A stretch of 64,000 bases of DNA from Rhodospirillales bacterium (GTDB taxonomy: Bacteria > Pseudomonadota > Alphaproteobacteria > Acetobacterales > Acetobacteraceae): NCBI GenBank assembly GCA_025352665.1, contig JANXSM010000058.1, positions 1 to 64,000 of the forward strand. The letters run 5' to 3'. This document shows positions 28,733-38,058 of this stretch, piece by piece. Made by a program: the position numbers and the translations under genes. How positions within the stretch are numbered: position 1 is the first letter of the stretch; every line of letters begins with the position of its first letter. The notes beneath the pieces are model-generated. The model did no database searches. It was not told where the DNA came from and saw nothing but the letters and a program-made list of their open reading frames with translations.

Positions 28733-30213
28733 CTGCCGTCGCTGAAACCCTCGATGCTGTCCAGTCGGTCACCGATGGTGGCTACAAGTGGGGCTTCTCC
28801 ACCGATATCGAAATGGACATGGCCCCCAAGGGGCTCAATGAGGACATCATTCGCCTGATCTCGTCTCGCAAGAACGAGCCGGAATGGCTGCTGGCCTGGC
28901 GCCTGAAGGCGTATGCCGCGTGGCTGAAGATGGAGGAGCCCAATTGGGCGATGGTCCATCACGCGCCGATCGACTACCAGGACCTGCATTACTACGCAGC
29001 GCCCAAGAAGAAGCCCGGTCCGAAAAGCCTCGATGAGGTCGATCCCGCGCTGCTCGCCATGTACGAGAAGCTCGGTATTCCCTTGAAGGAGCGTGCGATC
29101 CTGGCCGGCGTGGAGCTGCCCGAAGGCGAGTTGCCGCAGGTCGCGATCGATGCCGTGTTCGACAGTGTTTCCGTCGCCACCACCTTCCGCTCCACACTGG
29201 CCAAGTCAGGCGTGATCTTCTGCCCGATTTCAGAGGCGGTGCTGGAGCATCCAGAGCTGGTGCAGAAATATCTCGGCTCGGTGATCCCCGCCGGCGATAA
29301 CTACTTCGCGGCACTGAACTCCGCCGTGTTCACCGACGGCAGCTTCGTGTTCATCCCCAAGGGCGTGCGCTGCCCGATGGAGCTGTCGACGTATTTCCGC
29401 ATCAATGCCCGCAACACCGGCCAGTTCGAGCGCACGCTGATCATCGTGGAAGACGGCGGCTCGGTTTCGTACCTCGAAGGCTGTACGGCGCCGATGCGCG
29501 ACGAGAACCAGCTGCACGCAGCCGTGGTCGAGCTGGTGGCGATGGACGATGCCACCATCAAGTATTCCACGGTGCAGAACTGGTACCCGGGCGATGCCGA
29601 AGGCAAAGGCGGCGTCTACAACTTCGTCACCAAGCGCGGCGCCTGCAGGGGCGCGCGCAGCAAGATCAGCTGGACGCAGGTGGAGACCGGTTCGGCCATC
29701 ACCTGGAAATATCCGTCCTGCATCCTGCAGGGTGATGACAGCGTCGGCGAGTTCTACTCGGTGGCGGTGACCACCAACATGCAGCAGGCCGATACCGGCA
29801 CCAAGATGATCCATATCGGCCGCAACACGCGCAGCACGATCATTGCCAAGGGCATCAGCGCGGGCCGGTCGAACAACACCTATCGTGGCCTGGTCAAGGT
29901 CCTTCCCAAGGCCGATGGGGCCCGCAACTTCACCCAGTGCGACAGCCTGCTGATCGGCGACCAGTGCGGCGCCCACACGGTGCCCTACATCGAAAGCCGC
30001 AATCGCACTGCCAAGCTGGAACATGAAGCCACCACCAGCAAGATCAGCGACGATCAGCTGTTTTACTGCCGCAGCCGCGGGCTGAGCCAGGAGGATGCGG
30101 TGGGAATGATCGTCAACGGGTTCTGCCGCGACGTGCTGAAGGAATTGCCGATGGAGTTCGCGGTCGAAGCGCAGAAGCTGCTCGCCGTGAGCCTCGAAGG
30201 CTCGGTTGGTTAA
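28729..30213 (+). CDS. sufB: Fe-S cluster assembly protein SufB
   Basis: Core scaffold of the SufBC2D complex, on which new Fe-S clusters are built in the cytosol. The 494 residues are of typical length. The beta-helix core contains [15 protein letters not shown] and [28 protein letters not shown], with conserved cysteines including that of [15 protein letters not shown]. The C-terminal SufD/SufB helix segment ([23 protein letters not shown]) is present. It is the first structural gene, coupled to the Rrf2 gene. Confidence 0.97.
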   Translation: MTAVAETLDAVQSVTDGGYKWGFSTDIEMDMAPKGLNEDIIRLISSRKNEPEWLLAWRLKAYAAWLKMEEPNWAMVHHAPIDYQDLHYYAAPKKKPGPKSLDEVDPALLAMYEKLGIPLKERAILAGVELPEGELPQVAIDAVFDSVSVATTFRSTLAKSGVIFCPISEAVLEHPELVQKYLGSVIPAGDNYFAALNSAVFTDGSFVFIPKGVRCPMELSTYFRINARNTGQFERTLIIVEDGGSVSYLEGCTAPMRDENQLHAAVVELVAMDDATIKYSTVQNWYPGDAEGKGGVYNFVTKRGACRGARSKISWTQVETGSAITWKYPSCILQGDDSVGEFYSVAVTTNMQQADTGTKMIHIGRNTRSTIIAKGISAGRSNNTYRGLVKVLPKADGARNFTQCDSLLIGDQCGAHTVPYIESRNRTAKLEHEATTSKISDDQLFYCRSRGLSQEDAVGMIVNGFCRDVLKELPMEFAVEAQKLLAVSLEGSVG

Positions 30214-30224
30214 GGACGCAAGAC

Positions 30225-30974
30225 ATGCTCGAGATCAAGAACCTGCACGCCGGTATCAACGACAAGCCGATCCTTAACGGGATCGACCTGGTCGTGCCGA
30301 CTGGCGAGGTGCACGCCATCATGGGGCCCAACGGCTCCGGCAAATCCACGCTCTCCTACGTATTGTCCGGGCGTGACGGTTATGCGGCGACCGAAGGCTC
30401 CGCCACCTTCGACGGCCACGATTTGCTGGAGATGGCGCCCGAGGCGCGCGCCGCCCTTGGCGTGTTCCTGGCGTTTCAGTACCCGGTCGAACTGCCTGGC
30501 GTGGGCAATGCCAACTTTCTGCGCACGGCACTCAACGCCCAGCGCCGCGCCCGTGGCGAGGCGGAGGTGGACGCGCCGTCGTTCTTCAAACTCGCTCGCG
30601 CCGCCATGAAGGCGCTGTCGATGCCAGACGACATGCTCAAGCGCAACGTCAACGTCGGGTTCTCTGGCGGCGAGAAAAAGCGCAACGAGGTGCTGCAGAT
30701 GGCCATTCTGAAACCGCGCCTGGCCATTCTCGACGAGACCGACAGCGGCCTCGACATCGACGCCCTCAAGATCGTCGCCGACGGGGTCAACGACCAGCGT
30801 GGGCCGGAGTTCTCCGCCGTGATCATCACCCATTACCAGCGTCTGCTCGACTATATCGTGCCGGACCGTGTGCATGTGCTGTCGGCAGGCCGCATCATAC
30901 GTTCAGGCGGGCCGGAACTGGCCAAGGAGCTTGAAGCCAATGGCTACGCTGGCATGGTGGCGGAAGCAGCATGA
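30225..30974 (+). CDS. sufC: Fe-S cluster assembly ATPase SufC
   Basis: ABC-type ATPase that drives conformational change in SufB and SufD. The 249 residues carry Walker A (GPNGSGKST, 34-42), the SufC-type signature FSGGEKKRNE, and Walker B (LAILDETDSGLDIDAL). It starts 11 bases after sufB and overlaps sufD by four bases. Confidence 0.97.
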   Translation: MLEIKNLHAGINDKPILNGIDLVVPTGEVHAIMGPNGSGKSTLSYVLSGRDGYAATEGSATFDGHDLLEMAPEARAALGVFLAFQYPVELPGVGNANFLRTALNAQRRARGEAEVDAPSFFKLARAAMKALSMPDDMLKRNVNVGFSGGEKKRNEVLQMAILKPRLAILDETDSGLDIDALKIVADGVNDQRGPEFSAVIITHYQRLLDYIVPDRVHVLSAGRIIRSGGPELAKELEANGYAGMVAEAA

Positions 30975-32245
30975 GTGCCAGCCTGAAACCCTCCGCCCTG
31001 CAGGGTGCCACCGAGGCCTTCGTCACCCGGTTCGAAGGGCTGAAGGCTCGGCTGCCCGGCGATGGCGACCAGCGCGAGGCCGCAGCCGTGCTGTTGCGGC
31101 GCACCGGGCTTCCCGGACCGCGGGAGGAAGCGTGGCGCTACACCAACCTGCGCAGCCTGGCCGACCAGGAGTTCCATGAGCCACTCACGGAAGTCGCCGA
31201 CTGCGCCGAGCTGCTGGCGCGTGTTCCCGATATCGACGCCCCGCGTCTGGTGTTCGTCGACGGCCGGTTTCGCGATGATCTTTCGGCCGTGCCGCCCACC
31301 GCGGGCGTGCGCGTCGGCGGCCCAGCCTTCGGGCTTCTGGCACGCCCCGAGCACGAAAAGCTGGTTGCCCTCAACACCATGCTCGCCGAGGACGGGGCCG
31401 AGATCGGCATCGCCGCGGGCGTCGACGCCGGCACGCTGCTGCTGATCAGCCTTGCCACCGACCAGAACGGCCGCGCGGTTGCCTTCCATCCCCGCCACAC
31501 CATCTCGCTCGGCGAAGGTGCGAGGCTCACGCTGGTGGAAATCGGATTGGGGGAGGGGGTGTATCTGCACAATCCCGTCACGTCGGTGGTGGTGGCCAAA
31601 GGTGCCAGCCTGACCCATCTGCGCATCCAGAACGAGGGGGCCGCCGCCTTCGTGCTGTCGACGCTGTATGCCGATGTCGCCGAGCGTGGCACCTACGACA
31701 GCTTCACCCTCGCGCTGGGCGGTCGTCTCACCCGCGCCGAAATCCACGCTCGCCTTGGCGGTCCGAACGCCATTGTCCATCTTAACGCGGCCCAGCTGCT
31801 GGCCGACGGCCAACATGCCGATTTCACCACGGTGGTTTCGCACGACGCGCCCAACTGCGCCTCGCGCCAGACGGTGAAGACCGTGTTGACCGGCAAGTCC
31901 CGCGGGGTGTTCCAGGGCAAGATCGAAGTCGCCCGCGCCGCCCAGAAGACCGATGGCTACCAGATGAACCAAGCCCTGCTGCTCAGCGACGAAGCCGAGA
32001 TGGACAGCAAGCCGCAGCTTGAAATCTACGCCGACGACGTGAAGTGCAGCCATGGCGCCACCGTCGGCGAACTCGACCCGGAACAGATGTTCTATCTGCG
32101 CAGCCGGGGCTTACCCGAGGCCGAGGCGCGCAGCCTTCTCGTGCGCGCGTTCCTTGCCGAGGCACTCGACCCTATCACGCATGACCAGGCGCGCGCTGCC
32201 ATGGAGGCGGCCATCGCACTTTGGTGGGAAAGACATCCGGCATGA
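30971..32245 (+). CDS. sufD: Fe-S cluster assembly protein SufD
   Basis: SufB paralogue that completes the SufBC2D scaffold. The 424 residues include the N-terminal helical cap (GPREEAWRYTNLRSL), the beta-helix core (KTVLTGKSRGVFQGKI) and the C-terminal block CSHGATVGELDPEQMFYLRSRGL. The histidine in KCSHGAT is the conserved interface residue. It is coupled to sufC and sufS by ATGA overlaps. Confidence 0.96.
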   Translation: MSASLKPSALQGATEAFVTRFEGLKARLPGDGDQREAAAVLLRRTGLPGPREEAWRYTNLRSLADQEFHEPLTEVADCAELLARVPDIDAPRLVFVDGRFRDDLSAVPPTAGVRVGGPAFGLLARPEHEKLVALNTMLAEDGAEIGIAAGVDAGTLLLISLATDQNGRAVAFHPRHTISLGEGARLTLVEIGLGEGVYLHNPVTSVVVAKGASLTHLRIQNEGAAAFVLSTLYADVAERGTYDSFTLALGGRLTRAEIHARLGGPNAIVHLNAAQLLADGQHADFTTVVSHDAPNCASRQTVKTVLTGKSRGVFQGKIEVARAAQKTDGYQMNQALLLSDEAEMDSKPQLEIYADDVKCSHGATVGELDPEQMFYLRSRGLPEAEARSLLVRAFLAEALDPITHDQARAAMEAAIALWWERHPA

Positions 32246-33483
32246 ATGCCATCAGCCAGCTTGGCTTCGACGTCACCCGAATCCGCAGGGACTTTCCGAT
32301 CCTGTCGGAAAAGATCCGCGGCAAGGACCTGGTGTTCCTCGACAGCGGCGCCTCCGCGCAAAAACCCGTGGTGGTGATGGAGGCGATGCTGCACGCCATG
32401 CAGCATCAATACGCCAACGTGCATCGCGGGCTGCATTGGATGAGCGAGCGCACCACCGAGGCGTATGAGGAAACCCGCGATTCGATCGCGCGCCTGCTTA
32501 ACGCCGCCGATCGCAGCGAGATCGTGTTCACCCACAACAGCACCGAGGCGTTCAACCTGGTCGCCCACAGCTTTGGCCGCGGCGTGCTGAAGCCGGGCCA
32601 GGCGGTCGTGGTGTCCGAAATGGAGCACCACGCCAATCTGGTGCCCTGGCAGATGCTGCGCGACGCGCATGGCGTGGAACTTCGGATCGCCCCGATCACC
32701 GATGCCGGCGAACTCGACATGGCCGGCCTCGAGAGCCTGCTGGGAGACGGCAAGGTTGGCCTCGTCTCGATCACCCATATGTCCAACGTGCTCGGCACCT
32801 ACACGCCCGCCGAGCGGATCGTGAAACTCGCCCACGCGTATGGTGCGAAAGTGATGCTCGACGGGTCGCAGGCGGTCGTGCACCGCGCAGTCGATGTGCA
32901 GGCACTGGACGTCGATTTCTACACCTTCACTGGTCACAAGCTGTATGGCCCGACCGGGATCGGCGCGCTCTACGGCAAGCGCGAACTGCTCGACTCCATG
33001 CCGCCGTTCATGGGCGGGGGCGACATGATCGGTTCCGTTACCTACCAGAAATCGACCTGGGCGGAGACGCCGCACAAGTTCGAGGCTGGCACACCTGCGA
33101 TCCTCGAAGGCATCGGCCTGAACGCTGCCATCAAATATGTCGAGGCGATCGGCTACCCCGCCATCGCCGCCCACGAGACGGCACTGACCGAACACGCTTT
33201 GGCTCGCCTGTCCTCCATCGACGGCGTGAATTTGTTTGGCCGCGCGCAGGACCGCGGCGGCGTGATCTCCTTCACGCTGGACGGCGCCCACGCGCATGAC
33301 GTGGCCACCCTGCTCGACCGCCAGGGCATCGCTGTTCGCGCCGGCCATCACTGCGCCGAGCCCCTGATGCATCGGCTCGGCGTGCAAAGCACCGCTCGCG
33401 CCAGTTTCGGCGTCTACACCACGCTGGAAGAGATCGACGCGCTGGCCGACACGCTGGTGCGCGTGCGCGAGTTCTTTCAGTGA
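32242..33483 (+). CDS. sufS: Cysteine desulfurase SufS
   Basis: PLP enzyme that takes sulfur from cysteine as an enzyme persulfide for cluster assembly. In 413 residues the PLP lysine is K233 (FTGHKLYGPTG) and the active-site cysteine is C371 (RAGHHCAEPLM), as in group II desulfurases. It overlaps sufD (ATGA) and touches the sufU-like gene (TGATG). No sufE is present, so the next gene probably takes over the persulfide. Confidence 0.97.
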   Translation: MNAISQLGFDVTRIRRDFPILSEKIRGKDLVFLDSGASAQKPVVVMEAMLHAMQHQYANVHRGLHWMSERTTEAYEETRDSIARLLNAADRSEIVFTHNSTEAFNLVAHSFGRGVLKPGQAVVVSEMEHHANLVPWQMLRDAHGVELRIAPITDAGELDMAGLESLLGDGKVGLVSITHMSNVLGTYTPAERIVKLAHAYGAKVMLDGSQAVVHRAVDVQALDVDFYTFTGHKLYGPTGIGALYGKRELLDSMPPFMGGGDMIGSVTYQKSTWAETPHKFEAGTPAILEGIGLNAAIKYVEAIGYPAIAAHETALTEHALARLSSIDGVNLFGRAQDRGGVISFTLDGAHAHDVATLLDRQGIAVRAGHHCAEPLMHRLGVQSTARASFGVYTTLEEIDALADTLVRVREFFQ

Positions 33484-33932
33484 TGTTCGAAGATCTCCGC
33501 GATCTCTATCAGGAGGTGATCCTCGATCGTGGCCGCAAGCCGCATCACGGTCGTCGGTTGGAGACATTCGACGCGCAGGCCAAAGGCGACAACCCGATGT
33601 GCGGCGACCGCGTGACGGTGTTCCTTCGCCGCGACGACGGCCGCGTGCAGGAACTTGGCTTCGAGGCGCGCGGCTGCGCCATCAGCGTGGCCTCGGCCGA
33701 TCTGATGGCGGATGCGGTGATCGGCCACACGCCGGACGAGATCCGTGCCATGGCCGAAAGCTTTGTCGACATGGCGCGCACTGGCGTCAGCGACGATGCA
33801 GCGTTGGAAACCCTGCGCCCGCTGGCCGGCGTGCATGATTATCCCTCGCGCGTGAAATGCGCGACGCTGCCCTGGGCCGCCCTGCAGGCAGCACTCGACG
33901 GTGCCGCGGAAGGAGTGGCCACCAGTGAATGA
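33483..33932 (+). CDS. sufU: SufU/IscU-like sulfur-transfer or scaffold protein
   Basis: A 149-residue NifU-N-fold protein. The three conserved cysteines are C40 (MCGDRV, with D42), C65 (ARGCAIS) and C126 (VKCATLPW). In Gram-positive SUF systems such proteins accept persulfide from SufS; here it stands in the place of sufE. ATG 33483 shares a base with the sufS stop; a GTG directly before it is the alternative. Confidence 0.93.
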   Translation: MFEDLRDLYQEVILDRGRKPHHGRRLETFDAQAKGDNPMCGDRVTVFLRRDDGRVQELGFEARGCAISVASADLMADAVIGHTPDEIRAMAESFVDMARTGVSDDAALETLRPLAGVHDYPSRVKCATLPWAALQAALDGAAEGVATSE

Positions 33933-34290
33933 CGAAGTCCGGAAGTCCGACGTGAGTACCTGGTCGCCTGAGGGCGAACATGTCGCCGTGCCCTCGGAGG
34001 ACATGCTGATCGCTGCCTGTGCCACCGTGTATGATCCGGAAATTCCAGTGAACATCTACGAACTCGGTCTCATCTATACCATCGAGAGCAGCGACGACGG
34101 GCATGTGAAGGTCGAGATGTCGTTGACGGCACCCGGCTGCCCCTCGGCGCAGGAGTTGCCGGTGCAGGTGCGCGAGGCCATCCTGGCGCTGCCCGGTGTC
34201 GCCGGCTGCGACGTGGAGGTGGTGTGGGAGCCGGCGTGGGACCCTAGCCGGATGACCGAGGACGCCCGCCTGTCCTTGAACATGTTCTGA
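33925..34290 (+). CDS. sufT: SUF system protein SufT (DUF59/MIP18-like)
   Basis: A 121-residue DUF59 protein that assists maturation or delivery of Fe-S clusters. Core motifs are VYDPEIPVNIYELGLIY and LTAPGCPSAQELP, the latter with the conserved cysteine. A GTG at 33925 is used because AGGAG lies upstream and the frame overlaps the sufU stop by eight bases; a GTG at 33901 would add eight residues. Confidence 0.92.
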   Translation: MNDEVRKSDVSTWSPEGEHVAVPSEDMLIAACATVYDPEIPVNIYELGLIYTIESSDDGHVKVEMSLTAPGCPSAQELPVQVREAILALPGVAGCDVEVVWEPAWDPSRMTEDARLSLNMF

Positions 34291-34311
34291 AGACAGCCAA
34301 GGTAGCTCATT

Positions 34312-34680
34312 ATGTCCACCACCACGACACAGACCAAGCCGCGTCGCCCGCTGCCGCCGCTGATGTCCGTTTCGGACGCGGCCGCCGATCGCCTGCGCTC
34401 ATTGTACGCCAAGGGCCAGAAGGGCATGCTGCTGCGGATTTCCGTCAACACCAAGGGTTGCTCGGGCATGTCCTACGACATGAGCTGGGTGGAAGCCGCG
34501 GGCCCGGGCGACGAGATGGTGGCCGACAACGGGGTGACCGTGCTGGTTGACCGCAAGGCCACGCTGTTCCTGATCGGCACGACGATGGATTATGAGGTGA
34601 AGGCGCTTTCGGTCGGGTTCAGCTTCATCAACCCGAACGAAAAAGGCCGCTGCGGTTGCGGCGAAAGCTTTCACGTCTGA
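34312..34680 (+). CDS. A-type Fe-S carrier (SufA/HesB-like)
   Basis: A 122-residue A-type carrier that receives clusters from SufBCD and passes them to apo-proteins. The three ligand cysteines are C50 (NTKGCSG) and C114 and C116 (GRCGCGESF). An N-terminal Thr/Pro-rich tail of about 15 residues is extra. It is the last gene of the SUF operon and could be named sufA; ErpA-type proteins look alike. Confidence 0.93.
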   Translation: MSTTTTQTKPRRPLPPLMSVSDAAADRLRSLYAKGQKGMLLRISVNTKGCSGMSYDMSWVEAAGPGDEMVADNGVTVLVDRKATLFLIGTTMDYEVKALSVGFSFINPNEKGRCGCGESFHV

Positions 34681-34757
34681 ATTGCACGACGCCGCCATAG
34701 TGTGAGCCTGAAGCCGTGCCGCACGATACCTCGGCTCTGTGACAGGGAAGGTTGCCG

Positions 34758-35168
34758 ATGCGTGTGCTCCTGTTTGTTTTGATGATGCTGACAGCGATAC
34801 CCGCGGGCGCCCAGCAGGGGGCCGACCCGGCCGCGATTCAGTCGGTGATCGATCGGCAGTTGGAGGCCTTCCGCCACGACGACGGTGCCGGAGCGTTCGG
34901 CCTCGCCTCTCCCATGATCCAGCAGATGTTCGCCACGCCATCGAACTTCCTGGCGATGGTCGCGCAAGGCTATGCGCCAGTGTATCGCGCCCATGGGGTC
35001 ACATACGGCCCGTTGGCGACGTTGGAAGGCCGGTTGGTGCAGCAGGTCGAGCTGTCTGGGCCGGACGGGCGGCGATATCTGGCGCTTTACACCATGGAGA
35101 AACAGCCGGACGGCAATTGGAAGGTCAATGGCTGCGAATTGACCGAACTGCAAAGCACGAGCGCATGA
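34758..35168 (+). CDS. Secreted DUF4864-like protein
   Basis: A 136-residue protein with a clear signal peptide (residues 1-19, cleavage near AGA-QQ). A small NTF2-like alpha/beta domain follows (VIDRQLEAFRHDDGAGAFGLASPMIQQMF, then GYAPVYRAHGVTYGP). It is probably periplasmic; function unknown. ATG 34758 follows GGGAAGG with six bases of spacing. It lies just after the SUF operon but has its own start region. Confidence 0.8.
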   Translation: MRVLLFVLMMLTAIPAGAQQGADPAAIQSVIDRQLEAFRHDDGAGAFGLASPMIQQMFATPSNFLAMVAQGYAPVYRAHGVTYGPLATLEGRLVQQVELSGPDGRRYLALYTMEKQPDGNWKVNGCELTELQSTSA

Positions 35169-35434
35169 GCCGGTCGTTCTCGGATTGCGGGACATCGAGG
35201 CGTTGTTCAACCGCATCGCCGACGATCGTCGTCACATGGACGTGATGGTGCTCAGCGAGAGTCACGCCGGCGCCCCGGCTGTTCGCCGATTGGTCGATGG
35301 CGTTGAGTGCCGAAAACGATCTTGAAGCGGCGCTGGTATCAATCGCTCACATCGGGCGGCACTCAACGCTCGCACAGCAGCTCCGGGTAGTATTGCCCTG
35401 AGCATTTAGTCAGGAGAACCGGGCGGGGTCTGGT
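35169..35434. other. Non-coding interval, possible decayed ORF
   Basis: A 266-base stretch between a secreted-protein gene and a convergent gene. One frame is open for about 50 codons (LRDIEALFNRIADDRRHMDV...) but has no start signal and no recognised family. I see no RNA gene or repeat in it. Confidence 0.3.
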
Positions 35435-36745
35435 TCAACAAACCGCCACCACCCCGCGGCGGCCAAGCAGGTTCATGGCGGCCTCCGGTCCCACCAGGAT
35501 CTCGATCACGCGCGCGAGGTCCGGGACCGGCAATTTGGTGGCGGACTGGCTGGTCAGCCGTTCGGTGGCCTCGCGGATCATGGTGTCGTAGTGCGCAGCG
35601 CCTGCGAGTTCACGGCAGGCGGTCTCGAAGCTGCGCAGGGAGCGGGTAAAGGCTTCGATCGCGTTCACCTCGTCGTCGGTCGCATCCTCGCCCAGGGCCA
35701 TAATCGGTGCCATGACGCGGGTGGCCAGTTCGTTGTTAAAACGATGCCGGCACAGCCCGTCGATCTGGCGGCGCAGGCGCTCTGCGCGGCTTTTGCGGGA
35801 GGCGCGCTGCACCGGGTTGAGCTGCTGCAGGGCGTTGAGGAAGCCCGCGACGATGGTCACCTCGGCCGCGGCGGTCGACAGGTCGAGGCTTGCGATATCG
35901 GGGTCGTCCAACCCGTTCAGCACGAAATCGATGGCCATGTAGGCGGCCGCGCGTGTGGCGGCGTCGGCGTGCGAAGTTGCCATGTCGGAGGCAGCCAGGA
36001 TCACCTGATCGGCTCCGGGTAGGCGGGCAAGCAGGATGCACAGCATGGTTCCACTGACCTGGGCAGCGAGGTCTGTGCCGTGATTGGCCACCGACTGCAC
36101 CGAGGTCGACAGGATGGCGCGCACCCGTTGCAGGTCGAGTGGCAGGCCGTGGCGGGTTTGCTGGCGGAGATTGCCGACCGCCTCGCCCTGCGCGACGATG
36201 GCGCCGATCAGCCGGACCATGCAAGCATGGTCCGCGGCACCCAGGCCAGTCGCTGCGGTCCAGTCCGGCGGCGGGGCCAGGTTGGGTAGGATCTGGCTGG
36301 CCTGGCGCCACAGCCCTGCGCCGTGATGCAGGATCTGCGGACCGTCATCCGCGGTGATGCCGACCAGGCTGTGGTCGCACGCGGTGGCCTCCTGGCCCAT
36401 GACCTCACGAAGTTGCGATGTGATGGTGGCGATGATGGTGCGGGGGATGCCCAGCCCGTCGCGCCGCCATTTTTGCGGCTCAAGGATCATAGGGTCGAGC
36501 GGGGCCAACAGCAGGCGTTGAAAGGTCAGCGGCCGCGGCGGGCGCAGTTGGGCGAGGCGGGGGCGCATCATGACCAGCAGGGTGTCCGCGGCGCCGCGAT
36601 CTGGCAGTGCATCCACCGCGGCCACCACGCGCATTAGCTGTTCGTCACGTACGGTGGTGATGTTGCGGCGCAATTCGTGGAGGGCCGCCGCTGAATTTTT
36701 CGGCGCCGCTGTCGGCTGTGGATCCGGCTCGGGTGCAGGACTCAT
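35435..36745 (-). CDS. Uncharacterised 436-residue protein (second of a pair)
   Basis: I do not recognise this family. The product is predicted soluble and almost all helical, Arg- and Ala-rich, with no signal peptide or membrane segment. It has an N-terminal Pro-rich tail (residues 3-17) and a tail ending LGRRGVVAVC. The start ATG overlaps the stop of the upstream gene by four bases, so both are made together. Codon use is like that of the neighbours. It could be a structural or regulatory partner of the upstream product. Confidence 0.8.
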   Translation of the reverse strand: MSPAPEPDPQPTAAPKNSAAALHELRRNITTVRDEQLMRVVAAVDALPDRGAADTLLVMMRPRLAQLRPPRPLTFQRLLLAPLDPMILEPQKWRRDGLGIPRTIIATITSQLREVMGQEATACDHSLVGITADDGPQILHHGAGLWRQASQILPNLAPPPDWTAATGLGAADHACMVRLIGAIVAQGEAVGNLRQQTRHGLPLDLQRVRAILSTSVQSVANHGTDLAAQVSGTMLCILLARLPGADQVILAASDMATSHADAATRAAAYMAIDFVLNGLDDPDIASLDLSTAAAEVTIVAGFLNALQQLNPVQRASRKSRAERLRRQIDGLCRHRFNNELATRVMAPIMALGEDATDDEVNAIEAFTRSLRSFETACRELAGAAHYDTMIREATERLTSQSATKLPVPDLARVIEILVGPEAAMNLLGRRGVVAVC

Positions 36746-37950
36746 GTCGCGATCTTTGCCAGCAGCAACTCGTTGCGGGCGATCCGGTCGTTACGCGAGG
36801 TCGGCGTCGCCGTTGCCGCCGTGGGCGTGCGCTGGTTCATTCTTGCCGAGGTGCCGACCGGAAGCTTGAGCCAGGTCTCCATCTCCTCCGGCATCACCGG
36901 CAGCAACAGCTGCATTTCCGATATGGCGGCGGCCTGATGCGAATCGGACTGCGCCGTCAGCCACAGCTGGGTGATGCGGTCCCAGCCATCCAGCAGCAGG
37001 CGGGCGCGGCCGCAGGTGTCGATCACCTGATCGGGGCGGCTCAGCGCCTCGGCGAACAGGGTGGCCATATCGCGGGTCAGATTGCGGGCCGCCTGCGTGG
37101 GAACCTGCGCCATCACGCTGGCCCGCTCGGTCGCGGTTGCAATCGCCAGAACTTTACGACCGACCTGGGCCTGCACGTCCGAATCCGTGTGGGTCTGCGA
37201 CCACGCCATCATCTCGGCACGCACTTTGGACAGGTCGGCGATCAAGCACGGCACGGGTGCTTCGGCAATTTGTGGACCGAGCCCGAGTTCGACGAAGCAC
37301 GTGGCCAGTAGTTCCAGCCGTTCCACCGCCGTCTCGGGTGCTGTGCCCAACCGTTTTGCAAGCATTTCCAGCGCGATGCGACCCTGCTGCTCGAGCTGTT
37401 TTGGGTCATCGTCGCGCTCCATCGGATGATGGGCTGCAGCCGGGATCACCTGTTCAAAGATGTATTGCAGCAACGTCATGCGGGTGGCGATCCGCAGGCG
37501 GGCCTCCTGGTCCACCGCACGTTGTGCGGCCCGGGCGGCGTCGCGGCCGGCGAGGCCCTGCAGCGCCACCGCTCTTGCGGCACGGCGCAGGATGCCCGGT
37601 GTCAGCGGCTCGTTCTGGCCCAGGCGGGATGCCAGGGTCTGGCCCAGGCATACATCGTGCATCGTCGGCCGGCAGAGGTCGTCCACGTCTTTCCACGGCA
37701 GGATGTAGGTGCCGCGCGCGCCGGATGGATTGGGTACTAGCAGTTCCAGCTCCGGGCCGCGCTCGCTCGCGGGCCGCGCGTAGCTGGCCGCACCCGTCAT
37801 GCTGCGCTCGCTGCTCAATACGTCGCGCTGCAGGTTGCGGCGCAACCGGGCGCCGGCCAGCATGGGGGTTGTGAAAGGCGCCGTCAGCCCACGCTCCCGG
37901 AAGGTGCGCGGTTGCAGGGACGGGTGCAGAGCAAGCGTCTCTCGGGACAC
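36742..37950 (-). CDS. Uncharacterised 402-residue protein (first of a pair)
   Basis: Also unrecognised. The product is soluble and helical. The N-terminal 50 residues are basic and irregular (RERGLTAPFTTPMLAGARLRRNLQRDV), followed by a segment YILPWKDVDDLCRPTMHDVCLGQTLASRLG and long helices. The start is a GTG at 37950 without a clear ribosome-binding site; an internal ATG (MLAGARL, about residue 30) is possible. Its stop overlaps the start of the 436-residue gene. Helix pattern and length resemble its partner, but no clear sequence repeat between them is visible by eye. Confidence 0.78.
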   Translation of the reverse strand: MSRETLALHPSLQPRTFRERGLTAPFTTPMLAGARLRRNLQRDVLSSERSMTGAASYARPASERGPELELLVPNPSGARGTYILPWKDVDDLCRPTMHDVCLGQTLASRLGQNEPLTPGILRRAARAVALQGLAGRDAARAAQRAVDQEARLRIATRMTLLQYIFEQVIPAAAHHPMERDDDPKQLEQQGRIALEMLAKRLGTAPETAVERLELLATCFVELGLGPQIAEAPVPCLIADLSKVRAEMMAWSQTHTDSDVQAQVGRKVLAIATATERASVMAQVPTQAARNLTRDMATLFAEALSRPDQVIDTCGRARLLLDGWDRITQLWLTAQSDSHQAAAISEMQLLLPVMPEEMETWLKLPVGTSARMNQRTPTAATATPTSRNDRIARNELLLAKIAT

Positions 37951-38058
37951 GGCTAGGGTGTTGCTATGGTCATCCGGAGAGTGTGATCAACAAACGTGAA
38001 CAACTGGTTAGGGGTCGACGTTTAGCGCGTGATGACCGGAGGTGGACGCACGCTCTAG

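Noticed and set aside
35169-35434. Possible short gene in the gap
   Set aside because: The open frame of about 50 codons has no start signal or recognised family; kept only as an interval note.
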